Origin: Nocardioides cavernae
GTDB lineage: Bacteria > Actinomycetota > Actinomycetes > Propionibacteriales > Nocardioidaceae
Direction: 5' to 3'
Length of the DNA stretch: 64,000 nt
NCBI RefSeq assembly: GCF_016907475.1
Contig: NZ_JAFBCA010000001.1
Location: 1,674,001 to 1,738,000, forward strand
Below are positions 1-7,800 of the stretch, piece by piece. The translations under genes and the position numbers were made by a program. The notes beneath the pieces were generated by a model that was not told the origin of the DNA, ran no database searches, and saw only the letters and a program-made list of their open reading frames with translations. How positions within the stretch are numbered: the first letter of the stretch is position 1; every line of letters starts with the position of its first letter.

Positions 1-150
1 AACGTGCTCGAGGTCGCCCACGAGCGGATCTCGCCGTCGCTGACCCTCAACGAGGTCGAGGTGCGCATCCAGCTCGAGACCCGCGGCGAGGCGCACGCCG
101 AGCACCTGATGGCCCGGCTGCGCGAGCGCGGCTACCGCATCGACAGCTGA
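1..150 (+). CDS. ilvA: Threonine ammonia-lyase, C-terminal end (partial)
   Basis: The frame is open from the first base and ends in TGA at 148-150, giving 49 residues. The visible part (motif VAHERISPSLTLNEVEV, then a Leu/Arg-rich helix ending GYRIDS) resembles the ACT-like regulatory tail of actinobacterial biosynthetic threonine dehydratase, which makes 2-oxobutanoate for isoleucine synthesis. The catalytic PLP domain lies outside the window, so the call rests on this tail and on the ilvA-greA neighbourhood often seen in related actinobacteria. It is convergent with greA. Confidence 0.7.
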   Translation, partial: NVLEVAHERISPSLTLNEVEVRIQLETRGEAHAEHLMARLRERGYRIDS

Positions 151-172
151 GCTCGTACGCCGTCAAACGCCG

Positions 173-230
173 CGGAGCGGTGAGTGAGACAGGTTCTGCG
201 GGCAGAAGAGCTGTCTCACTCACCGCTCCG
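173..230. repeat. Long perfect hairpin between convergent ilvA and greA
   Basis: A perfect 20-bp inverted repeat (173-192 and 211-230) encloses 18 nt that hold a further inverted repeat (TTCTGC at 194-199, GCAGAA at 202-207). The arms read CGGAGCGGTGAGTGAGACAG and its complement. It is not followed by a T-run. It may be a bidirectional terminator or a REP-like intergenic palindrome. Confidence 0.75.
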
Positions 231-249
231 GCGGTGATCAGGGTGGCGC

Positions 250-741
250 TCAGGCCTTGTAGGGCTCCGCGTCGACGATCTCGACCGAGAACTCCTTGCC
301 GGTGGGCGCGGTGTAGGTGACCGTGTCGCCCTTGCTCTTGCCGTTGATCGCGGACCCGAGGGCGGTCTGCGGCGAGTAGACGTCGAGGACGTCGCCCTCG
401 GAGAGGTTCTCGCGGGCGCCGAGGAGGAACTTCTCCTCGTCGCCGCCGTCGATGCGGGCGGTCACGACCATCCCGGGCTCGACGACGCCGTCGTTGGGCG
501 GCGTCTCGCCGACCTCGGCCTTGCGCAGCATGTCCTCGAGCTGACGGATCCGGGCCTCCTGCTTGCCCTGGTCGTCCTTGGCGGCGTGGTAGCCGCTGTT
601 CTCCTTGAGGTCGCCCTCGTCGCGCGCGGCGGCGATCTTCTCGATGATCTCCTGGCGCCTGGGGCCCTTGAGGTCGTCGAGCTCGGCCTGCAGCTTGTCG
701 TAGGCCTCCTGGGTCAGCCAGACGGTGCCCTGGTCGGTCAT
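250..741 (-). CDS. greA: Transcription elongation factor GreA
   Basis: This 163-residue protein has the usual GreA length and layout: an N-terminal antiparallel coiled coil (about residues 1-80) with the acidic tip segment ARDEGDLKENSGYHAAK, then a C-terminal FKBP-like domain ending in a GKEFSVEIVDAEPY-type strand. GreA enters the RNA polymerase secondary channel and stimulates cleavage of backtracked transcripts. The upstream gap (742-920) holds its promoter region, and the DUF4307 gene lies upstream on the same strand. No unusual residue is seen. Confidence 0.97.
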   Translation of the reverse strand: MTDQGTVWLTQEAYDKLQAELDDLKGPRRQEIIEKIAAARDEGDLKENSGYHAAKDDQGKQEARIRQLEDMLRKAEVGETPPNDGVVEPGMVVTARIDGGDEEKFLLGARENLSEGDVLDVYSPQTALGSAINGKSKGDTVTYTAPTGKEFSVEIVDAEPYKA

Positions 742-920
742 GTCGGTACTCCTGCTTCGCGTGGTACTGGATGCGGGTGTGCCTCAGCGCGACCGCATCT
801 GGTCGGTGGATCTCTTCTTCCGTCCGGTCAGAGTCAGCGCGGCAGCAGACGTGGGCCAGCGCTGCCGGACGGGCAGGACATCAGGTTACCAAGCCGGGCT
901 GAAAAGTGCAGGCCGACGGC

Positions 921-1310
921 TCAGCGCGGACGCGGCTGGTCGGGCGAGGTGCACCCGAGCTTCTCCACGGAGGTGGCGCGGCGCTCGGTGCGGATGACGA
1001 CCTCGTTGACCCCGTCGACCGGGGTGAAGGCGAGCTCGCCGACGGCCGTCTTGTCCTCGGCCAGGGCGCGTACGCGGCAGCTTGCCGCCACGCCGTCCTC
1101 CAGCTGGACGTCGACGCGCGCCTCGACCTGGTGGTCGCTCGTGACGTCGAAGGTGACGACCTCGGAGCGGACGTCGGGGCTGCCGTGGAACCACGCCGTC
1201 CAGCCCAGCCAGGTCAGTCCGACGACGGCGAGGACGACCGCGAGCCCGACGACTGCGGGACGCCGCCACCGGGCGGGGGCGCCGTAGCGGTCGGCGAGGT
1301 CGGTGGTCAC
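921..1310 (-). CDS. DUF4307 family membrane protein
   Basis: The 129-residue protein has a short cytoplasmic N-terminus, one membrane segment (about residues 20-40, VVGLAVVLAVVGLTWLGW) and an extracytoplasmic beta-rich domain with two cysteines (ASCRV and KLGCTS). This matches the actinobacterial DUF4307 family, whose function is unknown. It begins with GTG. A TACGCT box at 1318-1323 (minus strand) lies 7 nt before the start and no Shine-Dalgarno is visible, so the mRNA is probably leaderless. It is divergent from mca, a pairing common in actinobacteria. Confidence 0.85.
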   Translation of the reverse strand: MTTDLADRYGAPARWRRPAVVGLAVVLAVVGLTWLGWTAWFHGSPDVRSEVVTFDVTSDHQVEARVDVQLEDGVAASCRVRALAEDKTAVGELAFTPVDGVNEVVIRTERRATSVEKLGCTSPDQPRPR

Positions 1311-1317
1311 GCACAGA

Positions 1318-1341
1318 AGCGTAAGTCCCTCCTCCTAGACT
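1318..1341. promoter_or_regulatory. Overlapping divergent leaderless promoters (DUF4307 gene / mca)
   Basis: The -10 box TACGCT (minus, 1318-1323) serves the DUF4307 gene and TAGACT (plus, 1336-1341) serves mca. Each is 7 nt from its start codon. The boxes are only 12 bp apart, so each promoter's -35 region overlaps or lies beyond the other's -10. The hexamers are seen; promoter activity is inferred. Confidence 0.5.
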
Positions 1342-1348
1342 CCAGACC

Positions 1349-2248
1349 ATGGCCCAGCCCCCCGCGGACCGGTCGCGCACCGGGCTCCGACTCATGCACG
1401 TCCACGCCCACCCCGACGACGAGTCGAGCAAGGGGGCCGCGTCGACGGCGAAGTACGTCACCGAGGGCGTCGACGTCCACGTCGTCACCTGCACCGGCGG
1501 CGAGCGCGGCTCCGTGCTCAACGCCAAGATGGACCGCCCGGAGGTCTGGGAGAACATCACCGAGATCCGCCGTGAAGAGATGCACCGCGCCCGCGACATC
1601 CTCGGCATCCGGCAGGACTGGCTCGGCTTCGTTGACTCCGGCTGGCCCGAGGGTGACCCGCTGCCGCCGCTCCCGGAGGGCTGCTTCGCACTCGTGCCGC
1701 TCGAGGAGGCCACCGAGCGCCTCGTACGGCTGATCCGCGGGTTCCGGCCCCACGTGCTGACGACGTACGACGAGCGCGGCGGCTACCCGCACCCCGACCA
1801 CATCCGCTGCCACGAGGTCTCCGTCGCCGCCTACCACGCGGCCGGCGACCCGGAGCGCTTCCCCGACGCGGGTGAGCCGTGGCAGCCGATGAAGCTCTAC
1901 TACCACCACGGCTGGAGCTGGGCGAAGACCAACGCCCTCCACGAGGCGATGCTCGCCCACGACCTCGAGTCGCCCTACGCCGAGCGGCTCGAGAAGTGGG
2001 AGCGCGAGCCGGAGTGGGACGACCGGATCACCACGCGGGTGCCGTGCGGCGACTACTTCGGCGTCCGCGACCAGGCACTTCTCGCCCATGCCACGCAGAT
2101 CGACCCTGACGGCATGTGGTTCGCGATCCCGCGTGAGATCCAGCAGAAGACCTGGCCCACCGAGGACTACGAGCTGGTCGAGTCGACGGTCGAGACCACG
2201 CTGCCCGAGGACGATCTCTTCGCAGGGATCCCGACCCCCGCTCCCTGA
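1349..2248 (+). CDS. mca: Mycothiol S-conjugate amidase
   Basis: The 299-residue protein belongs to the LmbE/PIG-L zinc amidase family. The metal-binding HAHPDDE motif lies near residues 18-24 and a downstream HPDH motif supplies another ligand. The segments VVTCTGGERGS and YYHHGWSWAK are typical of Mca rather than its paralogue MshB. Mca cleaves mycothiol S-conjugates to mercapturic acids and GlcN-inositol, which detoxifies electrophiles and antibiotics in the cytoplasm. ATG at 1349 is preceded by TAGACT and no clear ribosome-binding site, so a leaderless transcript is likely. Confidence 0.95.
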   Translation: MAQPPADRSRTGLRLMHVHAHPDDESSKGAASTAKYVTEGVDVHVVTCTGGERGSVLNAKMDRPEVWENITEIRREEMHRARDILGIRQDWLGFVDSGWPEGDPLPPLPEGCFALVPLEEATERLVRLIRGFRPHVLTTYDERGGYPHPDHIRCHEVSVAAYHAAGDPERFPDAGEPWQPMKLYYHHGWSWAKTNALHEAMLAHDLESPYAERLEKWEREPEWDDRITTRVPCGDYFGVRDQALLAHATQIDPDGMWFAIPREIQQKTWPTEDYELVESTVETTLPEDDLFAGIPTPAP

Positions 2249-2271
2249 GCGGGAAGTGGGACACTAGAGGC

Positions 2272-2541
2272 ATGCTCGACCTGCTGATCATCGCGCTCGT
2301 GGACGACCCGACGCCGAAGGACACCGAGGTGAAGGCGGGCCCGCTGGGCTTCGCCGTGTGGATCTTCATGATCATCGCGGTCGTCATCATCGCGTTCAGC
2401 CTGGTCAAGCAGCTGCGCAAGGCGCAGGCGGCCAAGGACGCAGGCGTCTACGGCGACGAGCCGGTGCAGCACTCCGAGGAGCCGGACGCCCAAGGCGGCT
2501 CGGGCACCCCGGGCACCACCGCCACGACCGACGAGCGCTGA
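2272..2541 (+). CDS. Small single-pass membrane protein downstream of mca
   Basis: An 89-residue protein with one strong hydrophobic segment (about residues 24-45, FAVWIFMIIAVVIIAFSLV) followed by a basic stretch (KQLRKAQ) and an acidic, Gly/Thr-rich tail. The basic-after-helix pattern suggests an outside N-terminus and cytoplasmic tail. Small proteins of this kind often follow mca in actinobacteria. The gene starts 23 bp after mca and is probably co-transcribed. No function is known; the reading frame is well supported by codon usage. Confidence 0.8.
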   Translation: MLDLLIIALVDDPTPKDTEVKAGPLGFAVWIFMIIAVVIIAFSLVKQLRKAQAAKDAGVYGDEPVQHSEEPDAQGGSGTPGTTATTDER

Positions 2542-2548
2542 GGCTCCC

Positions 2549-4711
2549 TCAGCCCTGCCGCCCCTGCCCGGGCAGCCACCAGTTCCACCGACCCAGCAGC
2601 GTCATCGACGCCGGCAGCAGCAGGCCGCGCACGACGGTCACGTCGAGCAGCACGGCCACGGTCATCCCGACGCCGATCTCCTTGACCGCGATCAGCTCGC
2701 CGAGCGCGAAGCCGAGGAACACGATCCCGATCGCGACCGCAGCGAGCGTCACCACCGGTCCCGAGGCGGTGATGCCGGTGAGGACGGCCTCGTCGTTGAG
2801 CGCCCGGAGGTCCCTGCCCCGATCCCGCTTGCGTATCGGCCGGGCCAGGGCCTCGTCCCACGCCTCGCGGATCCGGGCGACCAGGAAGACGTGGTAGTCC
2901 ATCGACAACCCGAACGCGAACATGAACAGCAGCAGGGGAGTGGTGACGTCGAGGGCGCCCCACGAGTCGAAGCCGAGCAGGGACGACCCCCAGCCGCGCT
3001 GGAAGATCGCCACCACCACGCCGAGCGTCGCGCCGAGGGAGAGCAGGTTGAGCGCCACGGCCTTGATGGGTACGACGACGGACCGGGTCAGCCGGCCCAG
3101 CAGCACGGCGGTGAGCAGCGCGACGACCAGCACCGCGATGGGCGCCCGGTCGGCGAGGGCGTCGCGGGTGTCGACCAGCTCGGCCGTGGGCCCGCCGACC
3201 AGGACGTCGGCCCCGAGGTCGGCGGCCCGCAGTCGGCGTACGAGGTCCTGCACCTTCGGGCCGTCGTAGTCGCCGGCAGCGTCCGGCTCGGGCTCCACGA
3301 GGAGCTGGCTGACGTCGCCGGGCACGGGGTCGAACAGCAGCACGTCGACCACTCCGGGGATGCCGGCCAGCCCGGCCATGGCGTCCGCGGTCTCCTGCGA
3401 GGTGAACTCCGCCTCGACCAGCACGGTGATCGGGGTGGCGACCTGGTCGGGGTAGCCGTCCTCGATCGCGGCCTGCGTCAGCCGCGGCTCGCTGTCGCGG
3501 GGGAGGGAGCGGGCGTCGGAGTTGCGGAGGTCGAGGGACAGCAGGGGAGTGCTGAGCAGGAGCAGCAGCGCGGTGCCCCCGAGCATCACCGGCCACGGGC
3601 GGCGCTGCGCGAACCGCGCGAGGCGCGGCAGCAGCGCGTGGGCGCTGGGGGTGCCGCCCAGGAAGCGGCCGCCCGACGCAGGTGCGGGGATCCGGTCGTG
3701 TGACACGGCGACCAGCGCGGGGGTGAGGGTGAGGCCGGTGAGAGTGGCGCCGGCCACCGCGACGAGGCCTCCGACAGCCATCGGGGAGAGCACCGGGTCG
3801 CGCAGCACGAGCAAGCCGGCCAGCGCCGTCGCGACAGTGAGGCCCGAGACGAGGACCGTGCGCCCGGAGGTGGCCAGGGTGCGCCCGAGCGCTGCCGCGA
3901 CGTCGGTGCCCGCCGCCCGTTCCTCCCGGAAGCGTCCGAGGACCAGCAGTGCGTAGTCCACCGCCAGTCCGAGGCCCAGCAGCGTGACGACGTTGACGGC
4001 GTAGTCGCTCACCGGGGTCAGGCGGGCCAGACCCGCCAGCGCCAGGAGGGCCACACAGACCGAGCCGAGCGCGGTCGCCACGGGCAGCAGGCCGACGACG
4101 AGCCCGCCCAGGGCGAGCGCGAGGACGGCGACCAGCACGAGGATCGCGACGCCCTCGCCGCGCGCGGCGTCCTGCACCGCCTGCTCGCCGAAGGCCTCCT
4201 CGGCGAGCAGCGGGCCGCCCACCAGCACCTCGGGCATGCCGACCTGCTGCAGGGTCTTCTCGACCTCCACGGCGGCGGCGAGGGCTCGGTCGCGGTCGAC
4301 GGTGTGATCGATCTCGACGGTGACGACCGTGCCGAACCGGTCGGGCCGGACGAGGTCCTGCGCGCCGGTGGTCCACGGGTCGCGCACCTCGACGACGTCC
4401 GGCAGGGCGCGTACGTCGTGCAGCGTGCGCGTGGCCTGGTCGATCAGGTCGATGCCGTAGATGTCCGCCCCGGACAGGACGGCGACCACCAGCTCGCCCT
4501 CGGGGTCGGCGGCCTCCAGCCGCTCCTTCACCTGGGCCGAGTCGCTGTCGTCGCGCAGCGGGTCGGGTGCCTCGGCCAGGTCGAAGACCGAGCCGCCGAG
4601 CACGGCGCCGAGCACGACGACCACCGCCCAGGTCGCGAGGACCGGGCGTCGCCAGCGGTGCAGCAGCCGTCCGAGGTCCTCCAGCACGAGCGTGACTGTA
4701 ACGGGCAGCAC
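2549..4711 (-). CDS. MMPL-family RND transporter
   Basis: At 720 residues this fits the single-chain MMPL (MmpL/HpnN-like) family of actinobacterial membrane transporters. It has an N-terminal membrane helix (LATWAVVVVLGAVLGG), a periplasmic porter-like domain, a block of helices (about 190-330) containing GLGLAVDYALLVLGRFREE, and a second half repeating the layout with FAFGLSMDYHVFLVARIREAW. The Asp-Tyr of these motifs lies in the proton-relay helix. MMPL proteins export lipids or drugs by proton antiport; the substrate is unknown. The start is GTG at 4711, but an AAGGGG directly beside it is too close, so an internal GTG a few codons later is possible. Confidence 0.9.
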   Translation of the reverse strand: MLPVTVTLVLEDLGRLLHRWRRPVLATWAVVVVLGAVLGGSVFDLAEAPDPLRDDSDSAQVKERLEAADPEGELVVAVLSGADIYGIDLIDQATRTLHDVRALPDVVEVRDPWTTGAQDLVRPDRFGTVVTVEIDHTVDRDRALAAAVEVEKTLQQVGMPEVLVGGPLLAEEAFGEQAVQDAARGEGVAILVLVAVLALALGGLVVGLLPVATALGSVCVALLALAGLARLTPVSDYAVNVVTLLGLGLAVDYALLVLGRFREERAAGTDVAAALGRTLATSGRTVLVSGLTVATALAGLLVLRDPVLSPMAVGGLVAVAGATLTGLTLTPALVAVSHDRIPAPASGGRFLGGTPSAHALLPRLARFAQRRPWPVMLGGTALLLLLSTPLLSLDLRNSDARSLPRDSEPRLTQAAIEDGYPDQVATPITVLVEAEFTSQETADAMAGLAGIPGVVDVLLFDPVPGDVSQLLVEPEPDAAGDYDGPKVQDLVRRLRAADLGADVLVGGPTAELVDTRDALADRAPIAVLVVALLTAVLLGRLTRSVVVPIKAVALNLLSLGATLGVVVAIFQRGWGSSLLGFDSWGALDVTTPLLLFMFAFGLSMDYHVFLVARIREAWDEALARPIRKRDRGRDLRALNDEAVLTGITASGPVVTLAAVAIGIVFLGFALGELIAVKEIGVGMTVAVLLDVTVVRGLLLPASMTLLGRWNWWLPGQGRQG

Positions 4712-4740
4712 CCCTTATGGCGATTGCCAGTCAAAAGTTG

Positions 4741-4769
4741 TTCACAAACTGTCGGATCGGTCCTAGGGT
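4741..4769 (+). promoter_or_regulatory. Predicted promoter of the 1618-residue secreted protein
   Basis: TTCACA (4741-4746) and TAGGGT (4764-4769) are separated by 17 bp. The start codon GTG at 4829 has a strong Shine-Dalgarno AGGAGG just upstream (about 4819-4824), so this gene has a normal leader, unlike many neighbours. Confidence 0.45.
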
Positions 4770-4828
4770 GAGCGACGTCACAACCGTCCCGGCGTGCGTC
4801 GTGCCGTCCGGGGTCCCAGGAGGTTCCG

Positions 4829-7800
4829 GTGTCGTTGTCCCCTGTCCAACCCCGACCGCGCGCCACCGGCGCCCGGTCTCGCCGCCGGTCACGCTGGACC
4901 GCCGCGGCACTGGCCACCGCCGTGGCGGCCAGCCTGGCCGCCATCACGCCCAGCGCGTCCGCGGTCCCCGCGGGCGACGAGCCCGGCGTCACCATGCGTG
5001 CCTTCCAGCTCGGCCAGTCGATCTCGGAGCTGTGCACCCTCAAGGGCGGCCAGACGCCCAACGTCGACCTGCTCAAGCAGACGATCGACTACCGGGCGCC
5101 CTCCGACTTCGGTGGACTCGCGGACAACTTCGTCGTCGAGGCGCTGGCCAACCTCAGCGTCGAGACAGCCGGCACCTACCGGTTCCGCCTCACCAGCGAC
5201 GACGGGTCCCGGCTGACCATCAACGACCAGGTCGTCGTCGACCACGACGGGCTGCACGGCGACACCGCCATGGAGGGCAGCGTCACGCTGACCGCCGACA
5301 CGGTGCACCAGCTGCGCGTCGACTACTTCGAGGCCGGCGGCGGCGAGCGCCTGACCCTTGAGTGGATGCCGCCCGGCACGAGCACGTTCGCGGTGGTGCC
5401 GACGTCCGCACTCAGCACCGAGGCCAACGTCACCCGCGTCACCGCCCCCGGCTTCAAGCAGTGCGAGGGCCAGGACGACTCCGCCGGCGACGGCCTCCAG
5501 CTCGACGGGGTCAACCCGGCGTACGACCTCGTCGACCTGCGCCCTGACGGCTTCGAGCCGCAGGTCACCGGGCTCGAGTGGGACGGCGACGACCTCCTCG
5601 TCCTGACCTGGGGCGGCAACGGCAACGACCAGGGCAACGTCGAGCTCGGCGAGCTCTACCGCCTCAGCGGCGTGAAGGCCGCCGCCTCGCCCGACGACGT
5701 CACCAGCACCAAGATCGCCGGCGGGCTCAAGGAGCCGCAGGGCATCTCGGTCGTCGACGGCGAGATCTACATCTCCGAGAAGACCGGCCTGATCAAGCTG
5801 ACGGGCGAGGGCGCTGACGGTGTCTACGCGGGCAGGGAGGACATCGCCACCTACCCGTTCGACGGCAACTTCCACGAGTTCGGCTTCGGCATGCTCTACA
5901 AGGACGGCAAGTTCCACGTGAACCTGTCCGTCTCCATCAACCTCGGCGGCGCGACCACCGTGCCGCAGGGCTCGCAGGACCGCGGCACGCACATCACCAT
6001 CGACAAGGACACCGGCGTCATCGACTACGTCGCCGGCGGCCTGCGCACCCCGCACGGCATGGGCTGGGGTCCCGAGGGCGAGATCTTCGTGACCGACAAC
6101 CAGGGCGGCTGGCTCCCGGCCTCCAAGCTCCTCGAGATCAAGCCGGGCGAGTTCTACAACCACTACACGACCGAGAAGGACAACACCCCCGGTCGCTTCG
6201 ACGACCAGCCGGTGACCAAGCCGGTCCTGTGGATGCCGCAGAACGAGATCGCCAACTCCCCGAGCACCCCCGTCGTCGTCGAGGAGGGCCCGTACGCCGG
6301 ACAGCTGTTCATCGGTGACGTGACCTACGGCGGCCTGCAGCGCGCCGACCTCGAGGTCGTCGACGGCAAGAAGCAGGGCGCGCTCTTCCGGATGACCCAG
6401 GGCCTCGAGGCCGGTGTCAGCCGCGTGCTCACTGGTCCCGACGGCTCGCTGATCGTCGGTGGCCTCGGCGCCGGCGGCAACTGGGGCCAGAACGGAAAGC
6501 TCCGCTACGGCCTGCAGAAGCTCGACCTCAACGAGACCGTTCCCTTCGACATGGCGTCCATGGACGTCGTCGAGGGTGGCTTCGAGATCGAGTACACCCA
6601 GCCGCTCTCGGCCACGACCCTCGAGGACCTCGCGTCCAAGTACCAGGTCGACCAGTGGCGCTACCGGGCCACCGCCCAGTACGGCGGCCCCAAGCTCGAC
6701 GAGGAAGACCTCCAGGTCACGAGTGCGACCGCCAGCGAGGACGGCCGTACGGTCACCCTGCAGGTCGACGGCATGAAGCCCGACCGCGTCGTGCACCTGC
6801 GCTCCCCGCGCCCGTTCGAGTCCGCCTCGAACGAGACGCTCTGGAGCACCGAGGTCTGGTACACGCTCAACAGCTACCCCGGCTACGTCGAGACCGACCC
6901 GGAGCCCGCTCCGGACGGCATCTACGAGCTCGAGGACGGCGAGCTGACCGGCACCGCCGGCATCGACACCGAGCACGCCGGCTACACCGGGTCGGGCTTC
7001 GTCGACGGCATCCAGTCCGTCGGCTCGGGCACCACGGTCGAGGTGGTGGCGCCCAAGGCAGGCACCTACGACCTGCAGATCCGCTACGCCAACGGCCCGA
7101 ACCCGCAGCCGAACCAGACCAAGAAGATGAGCCTCTACATCGGTGACGAGCGTCAGGAGATCCTGATGCCGCCGTTCGCGGACTGGAAGACGTGGGGCAC
7201 CTACACCGCCCGGGTCACCCTGCCGGCCGGGGTCACCCGCGTCGGGATCGTCTACGAGCAGGGCGACGACGGCAACGTCAACCTCGACCACGTGAAGGTC
7301 GTCGACCCGACCGCCGGTCGCACCGAGGCCGAGGACGGCACCGTCACGGGTGAGGGCAACCGCGTCCAGACCGAGCACGCTGGCTACAGCGGCACCGGCT
7401 ACGTCGGTGGCTTCGAGAACGACGGCACCGCGGTGACGTTCGACGTGACCGCGACGCAGGCCGGCTTCCACGAGGTCAAGCTCGGCTACGCCAACGGACC
7501 CAACCCGCAGGCGAACCAGACCAAGCGCATGTCGGTCTACGTCAACGACGTCTTCGTCAAGCACCTCTCGCTGCCGCCGTTCGCCACCTGGAAGGAGTGG
7601 GGCTCGGTCACCGACCAGCTCGAGCTGCAGGCCGGCCTCAACGTCGTCAAGATCCAGCGCGACGCCGGCGACAACGGCAACGTCAACCTCGACTACCTCG
7701 ACCTCGGTGCCCGCTCGGCCTGCGCGCCGGGCGAGACGCCGGGTGCCGACGACGAGTTCGAGGGCACCACGCTCGACACCTGCCGGTGGAGCACCATCCT

